Source: CAYJWS01 sp964373925 (GTDB lineage: Bacteria > Patescibacteriota > Patescibacteriia > Buchananbacterales > GWA2-38-13). Taken from it: DNA of 13,169 nt. Numbering within the stretch: position 1 is the first letter of the stretch; the number at the start of each line of letters is the position of its first letter. The notes below the pieces were generated by a model. It saw only the letters and a program-made list of their open reading frames with translations, searched no databases and was not told the DNA's origin. Made by a program: the position numbers and the translations under genes. Shown one piece after another: positions 1-5,201 of the stretch. The stretch is from positions 1-13,169 of the forward strand of contig CAYJWS010000033.1 in NCBI GenBank assembly GCA_964373925.1, given 5' to 3'.

Positions 1-13
1 TGAAAAAATAAAA

Positions 14-44
14 AAGGCAGGATGCTTGTACACATTCCTGCCTT
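14..44 (-). terminator. Rho-independent terminator of the SPFH gene
   Basis: A 9-bp perfect stem (14-22 AAGGCAGGA paired with 36-44 TCCTGCCTT) encloses a 13-nt loop. Read on the minus strand the stem is followed immediately by a T-rich run (rc of 1-13, TTTTATTTTTT). It begins about 20 nt after the SPFH stop codon. This is the standard form of an intrinsic terminator. Confidence 0.85.
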
Positions 45-64
45 GTTGAATTAATGAACAATAA

Positions 65-1477
65 TTATGTTTTAGGAGGGCTATCTTCAGTCTTCTTAGA
101 CTTAATCACATCGGCAACTTTTACAAGCTGGCCGACAAAACCAGAGAGCCCTCCTTCAGTTATCATATTTTCTGTTCCGCTGGCAACACGCACAGCAGTA
201 TCAGCTGCCAAGGCAGCATTCCCTCCTTCTTCTTTAACTACTCGCGCGATGGCCTTCAATCCTTCGGCAATTCCCTCGCGTTCTGCCTGAGCTTGCGCCT
301 TAATGCCTTTAGCAACTTCTTCTTTATAAACTCTCTCACCCTCGCCTTCTTTGATTCTAGCGGCGGCCTTACCCTCTGCTTCTTTTAAGGCGGCAGCTGC
401 TATGGCTCGCGACATGCTCTTTTTTTCTATCTCTTTTCGTAGATCAGGATCAGCAGGATCAAGATCTCTTACTTCCAAATGAAGAATAAGCACTCCCCAA
501 TTATGCAGTATGTCATATGCCGGGGAATTCTCGGGAAAATCTCCTAAATAGATTATATTTCCCTCAACTTCATTAAATGAACAAAAAGGAATATAATTCT
601 TCTCTTCCTTTCCTTCTATTCGAGAAATTTTAAGTATTTCTGTACAAAATTTTTCGTGAACTTGCTTTTGTATACCTGGATTAATTTCCAATTCTCTTAC
701 ATTAACTGATGTGGCGGTGCCGGGTAGAATTTGGAAATAAGATAGATCGCTAATCGCCTTCCTCCAACGGGCCGCGATTTCATTTTGTACCGCTTGCTTA
801 AAAAACTCCACTGAATACAGAGATTTTTCTGGATCAAATATCCGCATAGACACAACAAGACGAGCACGTATCTGAATTGGGTCGGCTGAATCCACATCGG
901 GGATAACTTCGCCTTCACCACCATTATATTCGTAAACGCGCTCTTTCAAATCCAAAAATCTAATTGGATCTTTCTCTGGATTATCCCTATCTTTTCTGTG
1001 TTCATACCACGGAGTTTTTAATCTTGATACCCATGGCAATCCAATCCACACTATCTGCTTATGGGGATGCAAGACAGTCATTCGTTCATAACCGGCAAGA
1101 TGATTCTTATAAGCAGCTAACTGCTTATAATGTTCCTGGAGTTCTCCGGAAACATTCACGAAAATCCTATACAATCCTCTATCTTTCTCTACAAAAGCTG
1201 CTTTCATTTCTGGAACACGAAGCCAAAACCATCCTCTGTCAGCCAAGTACCTATATACATAAGACCACGTAAAAATCCAAAAAACAAAGTAAGCGCCGGC
1301 TAATGTCACTACTATGCCTAAGGCGTCCACGGGCCAATCTGTATTCAGGTAAAAATAAGCGGAAAAGAATACAAGAACCATGGCTAAACCGACCCCCAAC
1401 CAGGCGATGGGCGCAAAGCTTATCTCATTTGCTCCATCCATAGAGTCGCTTTTATATTCTACCAAAGAGTCGTCCAT
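65..1477 (-). CDS. SPFH/band-7 (flotillin-like) membrane protein
   Basis: Encodes about 470 aa. The ATG at 1475-1477 is chosen over an upstream TTG because a strong Shine-Dalgarno (GGAGG, 1483-1487) lies just upstream of it. Residues 22-44 and 51-75 are hydrophobic and form an N-terminal membrane hairpin. Residue 88 onward (VPEMKAAFVE) looks like the opening of an SPFH domain, continuing through a segment rich in charged beta-strands. Residues from about 340 to 440 are an Ala/Glu/Lys-rich predicted coiled coil (for example AAAALKEAEGKAAARIKEGE), as in flotillins and HflK/C. SPFH proteins form large membrane-anchored oligomers that organise membrane domains or control proteases; no specific role can be read here. 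It lies downstream of two other membrane proteins, behind a hairpin that may act as an attenuator. HflK/C or stomatin subfamily membership is possible; the SPFH call is fairly safe, the subfamily is not. Confidence 0.75.
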   Translation of the reverse strand: MDDSLVEYKSDSMDGANEISFAPIAWLGVGLAMVLVFFSAYFYLNTDWPVDALGIVVTLAGAYFVFWIFTWSYVYRYLADRGWFWLRVPEMKAAFVEKDRGLYRIFVNVSGELQEHYKQLAAYKNHLAGYERMTVLHPHKQIVWIGLPWVSRLKTPWYEHRKDRDNPEKDPIRFLDLKERVYEYNGGEGEVIPDVDSADPIQIRARLVVSMRIFDPEKSLYSVEFFKQAVQNEIAARWRKAISDLSYFQILPGTATSVNVRELEINPGIQKQVHEKFCTEILKISRIEGKEEKNYIPFCSFNEVEGNIIYLGDFPENSPAYDILHNWGVLILHLEVRDLDPADPDLRKEIEKKSMSRAIAAAALKEAEGKAAARIKEGEGERVYKEEVAKGIKAQAQAEREGIAEGLKAIARVVKEEGGNAALAADTAVRVASGTENMITEGGLSGFVGQLVKVADVIKSKKTEDSPPKT

Positions 1478-1482
1478 TGCTA

Positions 1483-1487
1483 CCTCC
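1483..1487 (-). promoter_or_regulatory. Strong Shine-Dalgarno of the SPFH gene
   Basis: GGAGG on the minus strand, 5 nt before the ATG at 1477. It decides the start against the in-frame TTG at 1489, which lies upstream of this site. Confidence 0.75.
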
Positions 1488-1522
1488 AAGTAATAGGTTT
1501 TAAGTCATAAAAAAATGTAAGA

Positions 1523-1558
1523 AAAAGGCAGGTTTCGTTTAAAACTAACCTGCCTTTT
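1523..1558 (-). terminator. Hairpin terminator / possible attenuator between the proline-rich gene and the SPFH gene
   Basis: A 12-bp perfect stem (1523-1534 AAAAGGCAGGTT with 1547-1558 AACCTGCCTTTT) has a 12-nt loop. On the minus strand the stem ends in TTTT and is followed by a T-rich stretch interrupted by CTTACA. It lies 35 nt after the stop codon of the upstream gene and 45 nt before the SPFH start. No convincing promoter follows it, so SPFH expression may depend on read-through. The stem core AAGGCAGG also occurs in the terminator at 14-44. Confidence 0.7.
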
Positions 1559-1593
1559 GACATTCTTGCTGACCTCAAGGAACAAAAAAATGT

Positions 1594-2298
1594 TTACTTA
1601 TTCTTTTCATCATTGTCTTTCTCGGCGTCCCCTGTCGCAGAAGAAGGAAGAGTTTTTTTCACTCCGCCCATCGTGTCTGCGATTTTTTCAATTCCTTTTT
1701 CTATATTGTCTAACCTTCCATCGGTTTTCTTTTGGAATGCCTTATCATCGGTAATATGCTTCTCAAACTTTTCGTTTAAATCCTTAAGAGGCATGGATCC
1801 TGAAAGTAGATCCTCAAAATGCTTCTTAAAAGCAATTGAGTTCTCTTTCTCAAGATCTGAAACCGATTTCTGCCCAACTTTAGGGGGCATACTCGCAGGA
1901 ACCTCTTCTGTTTCTTTTCCAGCCTTCTCTACTTCAGGCTTTTCCACCACCATATCTACCGAAAGTAAAGGCTTGCCGTCAACAGCAGCTCTCAAAACAA
2001 ATTTTCTTGATGGTTGAATGGTTTTGGGATGTATATCATTGTCTTCAGCTACTTTTTTGGAATTCTTAAAATACAGAAGTCCACCAACAGCAGATAAAAT
2101 TACTGGAACTACGATAAACGCATAAAGCCACTTTTTTTCGATTGGTCTCCTTGCTGTTGCCACTCGCGCGCCCGTATTTATTTGACCTTGATTTACAACA
2201 GGCTGGTTAGCGACAGGAGGCGGCGGGTTCGCTGCGGGATTTGTAGGAAGCGGGTTAACAGGAGGATTACCAGGGTTCTGATTTGCATGGTTGGCCAT
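1594..2298 (-). CDS. Unknown proline-rich single-pass membrane protein with coiled-coil-like C-terminus
   Basis: Encodes 234 aa with no family I recognise. Residues 1-40 are a low-complexity Asn/Pro-rich tail (PPPPVANQP and similar). Residues 57-77 form one hydrophobic segment preceded by Arg/Lys (RRPIEKK), suggesting a cytoplasmic N-tail. The remainder is hydrophilic and rich in Lys/Glu, with heptad-like stretches from about residue 145 to 215 (DLNEKFEKHI, GRLDNIEKGIEKIADTMGGV) that could form a coiled coil. An AGGA-type ribosome binding site (2309-2312) lies 10 nt before the ATG. Its start follows the stop of the upstream membrane gene by 15 nt, so the two are co-transcribed. The topology suggests a scaffold or partner for the neighbouring membrane proteins, but that is inference from position only. 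Confidence 0.7.
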   Translation of the reverse strand: MANHANQNPGNPPVNPLPTNPAANPPPPVANQPVVNQGQINTGARVATARRPIEKKWLYAFIVVPVILSAVGGLLYFKNSKKVAEDNDIHPKTIQPSRKFVLRAAVDGKPLLSVDMVVEKPEVEKAGKETEEVPASMPPKVGQKSVSDLEKENSIAFKKHFEDLLSGSMPLKDLNEKFEKHITDDKAFQKKTDGRLDNIEKGIEKIADTMGGVKKTLPSSATGDAEKDNDEKNK

Positions 2299-2313
2299 AA
2301 TACACCATCCTTT

Positions 2314-3237
2314 CTAATCGGGTTTTACAACAACAAAACGCACAGTATTATCAGAAGACGCCGAGGGAGAAAGCTGAACCCTTACTCTTAAAAAATCTCT
2401 AAAGTCAGGCAATTTTTGATTGCTCGGCCCAAAAAAAATTTCTTTACCATTAATCCACGCAGTAAACTGGGCATTCTTATCGTTTCTAAAAAGATGATAA
2501 TTTGCCTCTTCCTTTGGCATGTAGGTAAGAATCTCGCTTGTTTGACCAGGCGAAAGATTTACTGCCTTTTGGGTTATGACGTTTTTATCTTCTGAAGGCA
2601 GGTCCCACCATGTTGCATTAGCAAAACCTTTTTGGACTTTTTCTTCCAAAAGAGAGACGGCGCTTACAGCGCTTTGCCGAACATATCCCCCTTGTTCTTT
2701 ATCATCTTTAAGATAAACTGTTTTTACCAGATATTCAATAAAACCCACTGGCATGACGCGATCGTCAAAATTCACCTTAACCGAAATACCTGCTTTTAAA
2801 TCTCTAATTTTTTTGCCTTCTACATTGTAGAATATGGCATTGTCCAGCAGATAAGACTGTTTAAACGCGCTTCGCCTTGCCCATATCTCTGATGCATGGG
2901 TTATTGCTTTATCTGATTCGCTTATCACACTGGCGATGTTTAGCTTTTCCTTATTATCTTTTAAGCTCGTTTTTGCAAATTTTAAAGATTCTGATTCAGG
3001 TTCCTTAAATGTGTCTTTCTCAACTAAGCTGTTTCCAAGCAGACTGTTAACAACAGGATCGTCCGGAAAAAACATCCTCCATGCAAGAAAACCCATCAAT
3101 AAAAATCCTGTGGCAGCAATACATAGCCACATAAGCCCTTTACTAAAAGGCAGTAAATTTTCAGGCTTTGTAAGGGTAATTGCCAAAAAGAGAAAAAGAA
3201 TAAAAACCACAATCAAATAACCAAACCACGAAATCAT
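2314..3237 (-). CDS. Unknown two-TM membrane protein, first gene of the SPFH locus
   Basis: Encodes about 307 aa starting MISWFGYLIV. The ATG at 3235-3237 is preferred because an excellent Shine-Dalgarno (AGGAGGTG, 3242-3249) precedes it; the in-frame TTG at 3261 lies upstream of that site. Residues 3-22 and 34-54 are membrane segments, followed by Phe-Phe-Pro-Asp-Asp and a large soluble part. The soluble part has a Lys/Glu-rich linker (about 75-110) and a C-terminal region of alternating hydrophobic residues that looks mostly beta-strand (for example ISVKVNF, FTAWING, VRFVVVKPD). I do not recognise the family. It opens a transcription unit with the proline-rich protein and the SPFH protein, led by a strong promoter at 3317-3345, which suggests a joint envelope function. 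Confidence 0.7.
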   Translation of the reverse strand: MISWFGYLIVVFILFLFLAITLTKPENLLPFSKGLMWLCIAATGFLLMGFLAWRMFFPDDPVVNSLLGNSLVEKDTFKEPESESLKFAKTSLKDNKEKLNIASVISESDKAITHASEIWARRSAFKQSYLLDNAIFYNVEGKKIRDLKAGISVKVNFDDRVMPVGFIEYLVKTVYLKDDKEQGGYVRQSAVSAVSLLEEKVQKGFANATWWDLPSEDKNVITQKAVNLSPGQTSEILTYMPKEEANYHLFRNDKNAQFTAWINGKEIFFGPSNQKLPDFRDFLRVRVQLSPSASSDNTVRFVVVKPD

Positions 3238-3241
3238 AAAG

Positions 3242-3249
3242 CACCTCCT
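3242..3249 (-). promoter_or_regulatory. Strong Shine-Dalgarno deciding the start at 3237
   Basis: AGGAGGTG on the minus strand, 4 nt before ATG 3235-3237. The longer reading starting at TTG 3261 would place this site inside the coding region. Confidence 0.75.
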
Positions 3250-3282
3250 ATTCTTGTCCAATTTTAGTTGTCAAAGACCAAA

Positions 3283-3307
3283 TACAGTTCAATGTTATGG
3301 TACTGTA
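3283..3307. promoter_or_regulatory. Inverted repeat in the leader of the SPFH locus
   Basis: TACAGT (3283-3288) and ACTGTA (3302-3307) are a 6-bp inverted repeat with a 13-nt spacer. It lies just downstream of the predicted transcription start (about 3310). It could be an operator or a leader hairpin; short AT-rich repeats arise by chance, so this is weak. Confidence 0.3.
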
Positions 3308-3316
3308 CAATTTTAT

Positions 3317-3345
3317 ATATTAGCATATTATTAAAATTCTGTCAA
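3317..3345 (-). promoter_or_regulatory. Sigma-70-type promoter of the SPFH membrane locus
   Basis: A perfect -35 box TTGACA (3340-3345), a 17-nt spacer and -10 TAATAT (3317-3322), with an extended TGC immediately upstream of the -10. The expected start near 3310 gives a leader of about 70 nt. This is one of the best promoters in the window. The rest of 3250-3497 is AT-rich and holds only this promoter and the terminator at 3432-3464. Confidence 0.8.
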
Positions 3346-3431
3346 GAATTGTAAGAAAAAATTTTAATCAAAATTATTTCAATGTAACGTCATAAATGGA
3401 TTGACTCTTGAATATCAAGGTTTTATAGGTC

Positions 3432-3464
3432 AAAAAAAACACCGAAAAAAATAATTTTTTAGGT
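3432..3464 (-). terminator. Probable terminator of the pilin-like gene
   Basis: ACC-G-AAAAAA (3441-3450) can pair with TTTTTT-A-GGT (3455-3464) with one mismatch and a 4-nt loop. On the minus strand an eight-T run follows (rc of 3432-3439). It lies about 35 nt after the pilin stop codon. The stem is mostly A:T, so strength is uncertain. Confidence 0.5.
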
Positions 3465-3497
3465 ATTTTTCCTGTTATTTTTGATCTTACAATATAT

Positions 3498-3914
3498 TTA
3501 TTTTGTCCCGGTTCCAACAAAAGCAGTAATTATAAATTTCACAACAGCGTAGCTTGTAAAAATAATTCCTAATCCCAAAACTGCCCAGATAATTACTTCT
3601 TTTCCTTTTCGCACTCTTTCTTGATTTCCTGCTGATGTCATCCAAAGCACGCCTCCATAGATAAACAAAATCAACGCGACAGAGCCGACAATTCCAAGAA
3701 TAGCCCCGATAATTCTACCTAATAAAAGCCTTGGATCTTTTGCAGCCGGGTCATCACCCAAGGGATTTGGAATCTGGATGGGTTGAGAAGGGCCAACCTG
3801 ACCTCCACCCATTTGATCGCCAGGACCAATTGCTTGGGCAAATACTAAAAAAGGAGTAAAAAAAACAAATATTATACTCAAAAAAAGTGTAAAAAAAATT
3901 ATCTTTTTATTCAT
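3498..3914 (-). CDS. T4SS-pilin-like (TrbC/VirB2-type) secreted membrane protein
   Basis: Encodes about 138 aa from ATG 3912-3914. An in-frame TTG at 3932 is possible, but a TATAAT box (3921-3926) lies between the two, so I prefer the ATG. Residues 1-26 are a signal peptide (MNKK, hydrophobic core, then VFA before QAIGPG). A Gly/Pro/Gln-rich linker follows, then two hydrophobic helices at about 68-96 and 106-132, separated by a charged loop (SAGNQERVRKGKE). The motif RKGKEVIIWAVLGLGIIFTS matches the small pilin-like proteins widespread in Patescibacteria and assigned to the T4SS-pilin family. Those are presumed secretion-system or surface-filament subunits, often encoded without a full T4SS nearby, as here. 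It stands alone with its own promoter and terminator. Confidence 0.75.
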   Translation of the reverse strand: MNKKIIFFTLFLSIIFVFFTPFLVFAQAIGPGDQMGGGQVGPSQPIQIPNPLGDDPAAKDPRLLLGRIIGAILGIVGSVALILFIYGGVLWMTSAGNQERVRKGKEVIIWAVLGLGIIFTSYAVVKFIITAFVGTGTK

Positions 3915-3920
3915 ATCTTC

Positions 3921-3949
3921 ATTATACAACAAATTAAAAAACTAAACAA
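3921..3949 (-). promoter_or_regulatory. Promoter of the pilin-like gene, positioned for a leaderless mRNA
   Basis: A perfect -10 TATAAT (3921-3926) lies 17 nt downstream of TTGTTT (3944-3949, three of six consensus bases). Only six bases separate the -10 box from the ATG at 3914, so transcription would start at or next to the first codon. There is no Shine-Dalgarno. Confidence 0.5.
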
Positions 3950-3983
3950 TTATCCCTTCACAATTTAAAACATTTTTGATAGT

Positions 3984-4142
3984 TTATATATTCTTTGGCT
4001 TTTCTCTTGTCTTTTGTTTGCGCAAAAAATAAAAATATAAAGCTATTGCGGCGATACATATCGCTAAGCTCATGATAATTGGAAACCGTATGCCAAAAAA
4101 CTCGGGCGTTTCGTCAATGCGAAATTGTCTTACGATCTTTTT
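3984..4142 (-). pseudogene. C-terminal relic of a second, divergent lgt
   Basis: The minus strand reads about 50 codons ending at TAA 3984-3986, preceded by an in-frame TGA at 4146-4148. It contains QFRIDETPEFFGIRFPI, identical over 17 residues to the intact lgt product of this window, followed by a hydrophobic helix and a Lys-rich tail (RKQKTREKPKN). The 17 shared codons differ from lgt at nine synonymous third positions and at no amino acid. The fragment therefore descends from a functional diverged lgt rather than a recent local copy. Everything upstream of the last transmembrane helix is missing, including the GRxGN signature, so it cannot be an active transferase. It abuts the HepT relic at about 4130-4142. 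Confidence 0.8.
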
Positions 4143-4314
4143 ATTTCACGCTCTAGGGTTTCTGGAAAATTGGCAATGATTGACCGCAATAATTGGCCAA
4201 AAAAATCTCGTTATATCATATCGGCATATACCACGACTTCTCGCCACGTAATTTGGTGAACTAATTTTTTATTCCATTTCCTTTAATCTCTTCTTTAAGC
4301 TGTGTAAACCTCAT
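4130..4314 (-). pseudogene. Decayed HepT-like (HEPN, DUF86) toxin gene
   Basis: After the ATGA overlap with mntA (ATG 4312-4314) a reading frame of 17 codons runs to TAG 4261-4263. In another frame, 4275 to 4130 reads LVHQITWREVVVYADMI, a TAA stop (4211-4213), then RDFFGQLLRSIIANFPETLE and a final TAA. This lines up with the conserved C-terminal half of HepT/DUF86 proteins (pattern IPWREIAGMRDxLIHxYFG then a helix ending LPxLKxxI). The N-terminal half is absent or scrambled, a frameshift separates the parts, and the catalytic Arg and His of the family's RX4-6H motif align with Ala and Arg. The assignment is by eye against the remembered family pattern. The position behind mntA is what a MntA-HepT pair predicts. 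Confidence 0.6.
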
Positions 4315-4598
4315 CTCTTTCCATACATTATTTTTAATTCACGAAAGACATCCTCTTTAATATAGGGGCTTAAAAATCCTTCTGTTACCAAATCTATCTT
4401 TTTGTTTAATGCTTCCGAAAGCTCTCTTTCTAATGAAACAATTTTAAACAGGCTCTTTGGTTTATTAAATCTTATAAGCAAATCAACATCGCTTTTCGCA
4501 TTAGCCGTACCTTTTGCGTATGAACCAAAAATAGCAGCAAATCCCACATCATTGCTTTTTAAAATAGGAATAATTGTTTTTATACTTAAATTTTCCAT
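4311..4598 (-). CDS. mntA: MntA-type minimal nucleotidyltransferase (antitoxin-like)
   Basis: Encodes 95 aa, the normal length for a minimal nucleotidyltransferase (NTase-like) protein. Residues 24-41 hold the signature GSYAKGTANAKSDVDLLI: the GS motif followed by the paired aspartates (DVD) that bind metal in the polymerase-beta-like fold. Residues 56-76 (LERELSEALNKKIDLVTEGF) match the later MntA pattern, in which a further acidic residue completes the site. In MntA-HepT toxin-antitoxin modules this enzyme AMPylates and silences the HepT RNase. Here the following hepT is ruined, so the gene appears to be an orphan antitoxin, perhaps kept for another target or on its way out. It has its own promoter (4625-4653). 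There is only a weak, distant ribosome binding site. Confidence 0.8.
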   Translation of the reverse strand: MENLSIKTIIPILKSNDVGFAAIFGSYAKGTANAKSDVDLLIRFNKPKSLFKIVSLERELSEALNKKIDLVTEGFLSPYIKEDVFRELKIMYGKR

Positions 4599-4624
4599 AA
4601 TTTTTAATATTCTTCTATAAATTT

Positions 4625-4653
4625 ATAATAACACATTTTAATAAATTTTTCAA
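4625..4653 (-). promoter_or_regulatory. Promoter of mntA
   Basis: TTGAAA (4648-4653), a 17-nt spacer and TATTAT (4625-4630), with TGT directly upstream of the -10 as an extended element. The predicted start is near 4618, about 20 nt before the ATG. Confidence 0.6.
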
Positions 4654-4718
4654 GACCAGTTACCTAAAAATACATTCATTCGTATTGTTATCAAAGAGAT
4701 AAAACAAATACTCCCCTC

Positions 4719-4761
4719 CCTGCCTCGCCCCGTCTCGACTCGATCCGAGGCGGACGGCAGG
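4719..4761. repeat. GC-rich imperfect palindrome
   Basis: CCTGCC (4719-4724) pairs with GGCAGG (4756-4761). An inner stem CCGTCTCG (4730-4737) pairs with CGAGGCGG (4746-4753) with one G-T. Its high GC stands out from the AT-rich surroundings. No T-run follows on either strand, so it reads as an interspersed repeat rather than a terminator. Confidence 0.55.
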
Positions 4762-4773
4762 CGGGCTCATGAA

Positions 4774-4848
4774 GAGTTGGGGGATATCGTAGGTTATCAT
4801 CGCGATAATCTCCCACTCACCTCAATCCTCTCCCCGGCGTGGGAGAGG
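4774..4848. repeat. Two adjoining palindromic repeats
   Basis: An imperfect palindrome (GAGTTGGGGGAT at 4774-4785 facing ATCTCCCACTC at 4808-4818) is followed by a clean 8-bp hairpin. That hairpin pairs CCTCTCCC (4827-4834) with GGGAGAGG (4841-4848) around a 6-nt loop. A T-run (4855-4860) follows the second hairpin on the plus strand, but no plus-strand gene precedes it. Confidence 0.5.
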
Positions 4849-4905
4849 AAAATATTTTTTATCTTCTCTCGTCTTTTGCTTGAATGAATAATCCCACGAC
4901 AAGCC

Positions 4906-4945
4906 GGGAGGTATCAACTCCCTGGATTCCCCTTTTCAGGGGAAT
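4906..4945. repeat. REP-like palindromes (GGGAG/CTCCC and ATTCCCC/GGGGAAT)
   Basis: GGGAG (4906-4910) pairs with CTCCC (4918-4922). Directly after it, ATTCCCC (4926-4932) pairs with GGGGAAT (4939-4945). The text around the second hairpin (CTGGATTCCCC...GGGGAATGACA) resembles the ATTCCC-type interspersed repeats seen in many bacterial genomes. No coding potential is seen between 4660 and 5014. Confidence 0.6.
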
Positions 4946-5014
4946 GACATTCCAAGGCTCGCCGCGGGGAATTATACCCTAATAGATATTAAACGCGAAA
5001 AATATTGAAACTTC

Positions 5015-5060
5015 ATACTATCGAATTTGACGATCGTCAAATTCGATAGTATATTTTTTT
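5015..5060 (+). terminator. 38-nt perfect palindrome with T-run; orphan plus-strand terminator
   Basis: Bases 5015-5052 are a perfect 19+19 palindrome centred on ACGA|TCGT, followed on the plus strand by A and seven T (5054-5060). Structurally this is an intrinsic terminator for plus-strand transcription. No plus-strand gene lies upstream, and the minus side has no T-run. It may be left from a lost gene, end a small RNA, or be a mobile palindrome. From 5061 to 5178 I see nothing else except a GC-rich patch at 5140-5175. Confidence 0.6.
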
Positions 5061-5178
5061 ATGTTTGATTCCGAAATCATTATAGTATGGGGCAATATAG
5101 AGAGAGATACAATGAGATGGTTACAAAACTAGCTTTATGTTCTCACCTTCGTGGGGGGGAGTTGGAGAGGGTCATAGT

Positions 5179-5201
5179 AACGTTAATAATTATCTAACGT
5201 T
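5179..5201. repeat. Inverted repeat spanning the lgt stop codon
   Basis: AACGTTA (5179-5185) pairs with TAACGTT (5195-5201) around a 9-nt loop that holds the lgt stop codon. No T-run follows on the minus strand, so it is at most a weak 3-prime-end stabiliser. Confidence 0.4.

Noticed and set aside
1613..2017. Plus-strand reading frame (134 codons) opposite the proline-rich gene
   Set aside because: The minus-strand frame has a ribosome binding site, a clear TM segment and an operon context; the plus frame has none.
4969..4976. Minus-strand promoter around TATAAT (GGGTATAATTCCCC) in the repeat region
   Set aside because: No -35 box at a usable distance, and the next gene downstream (mntA) has a better promoter of its own; the match is probably part of a repeat.
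4719..5060. CRISPR array
   Set aside because: The palindromes differ in sequence and spacing; there are no regular direct repeats or spacers, and no cas genes.
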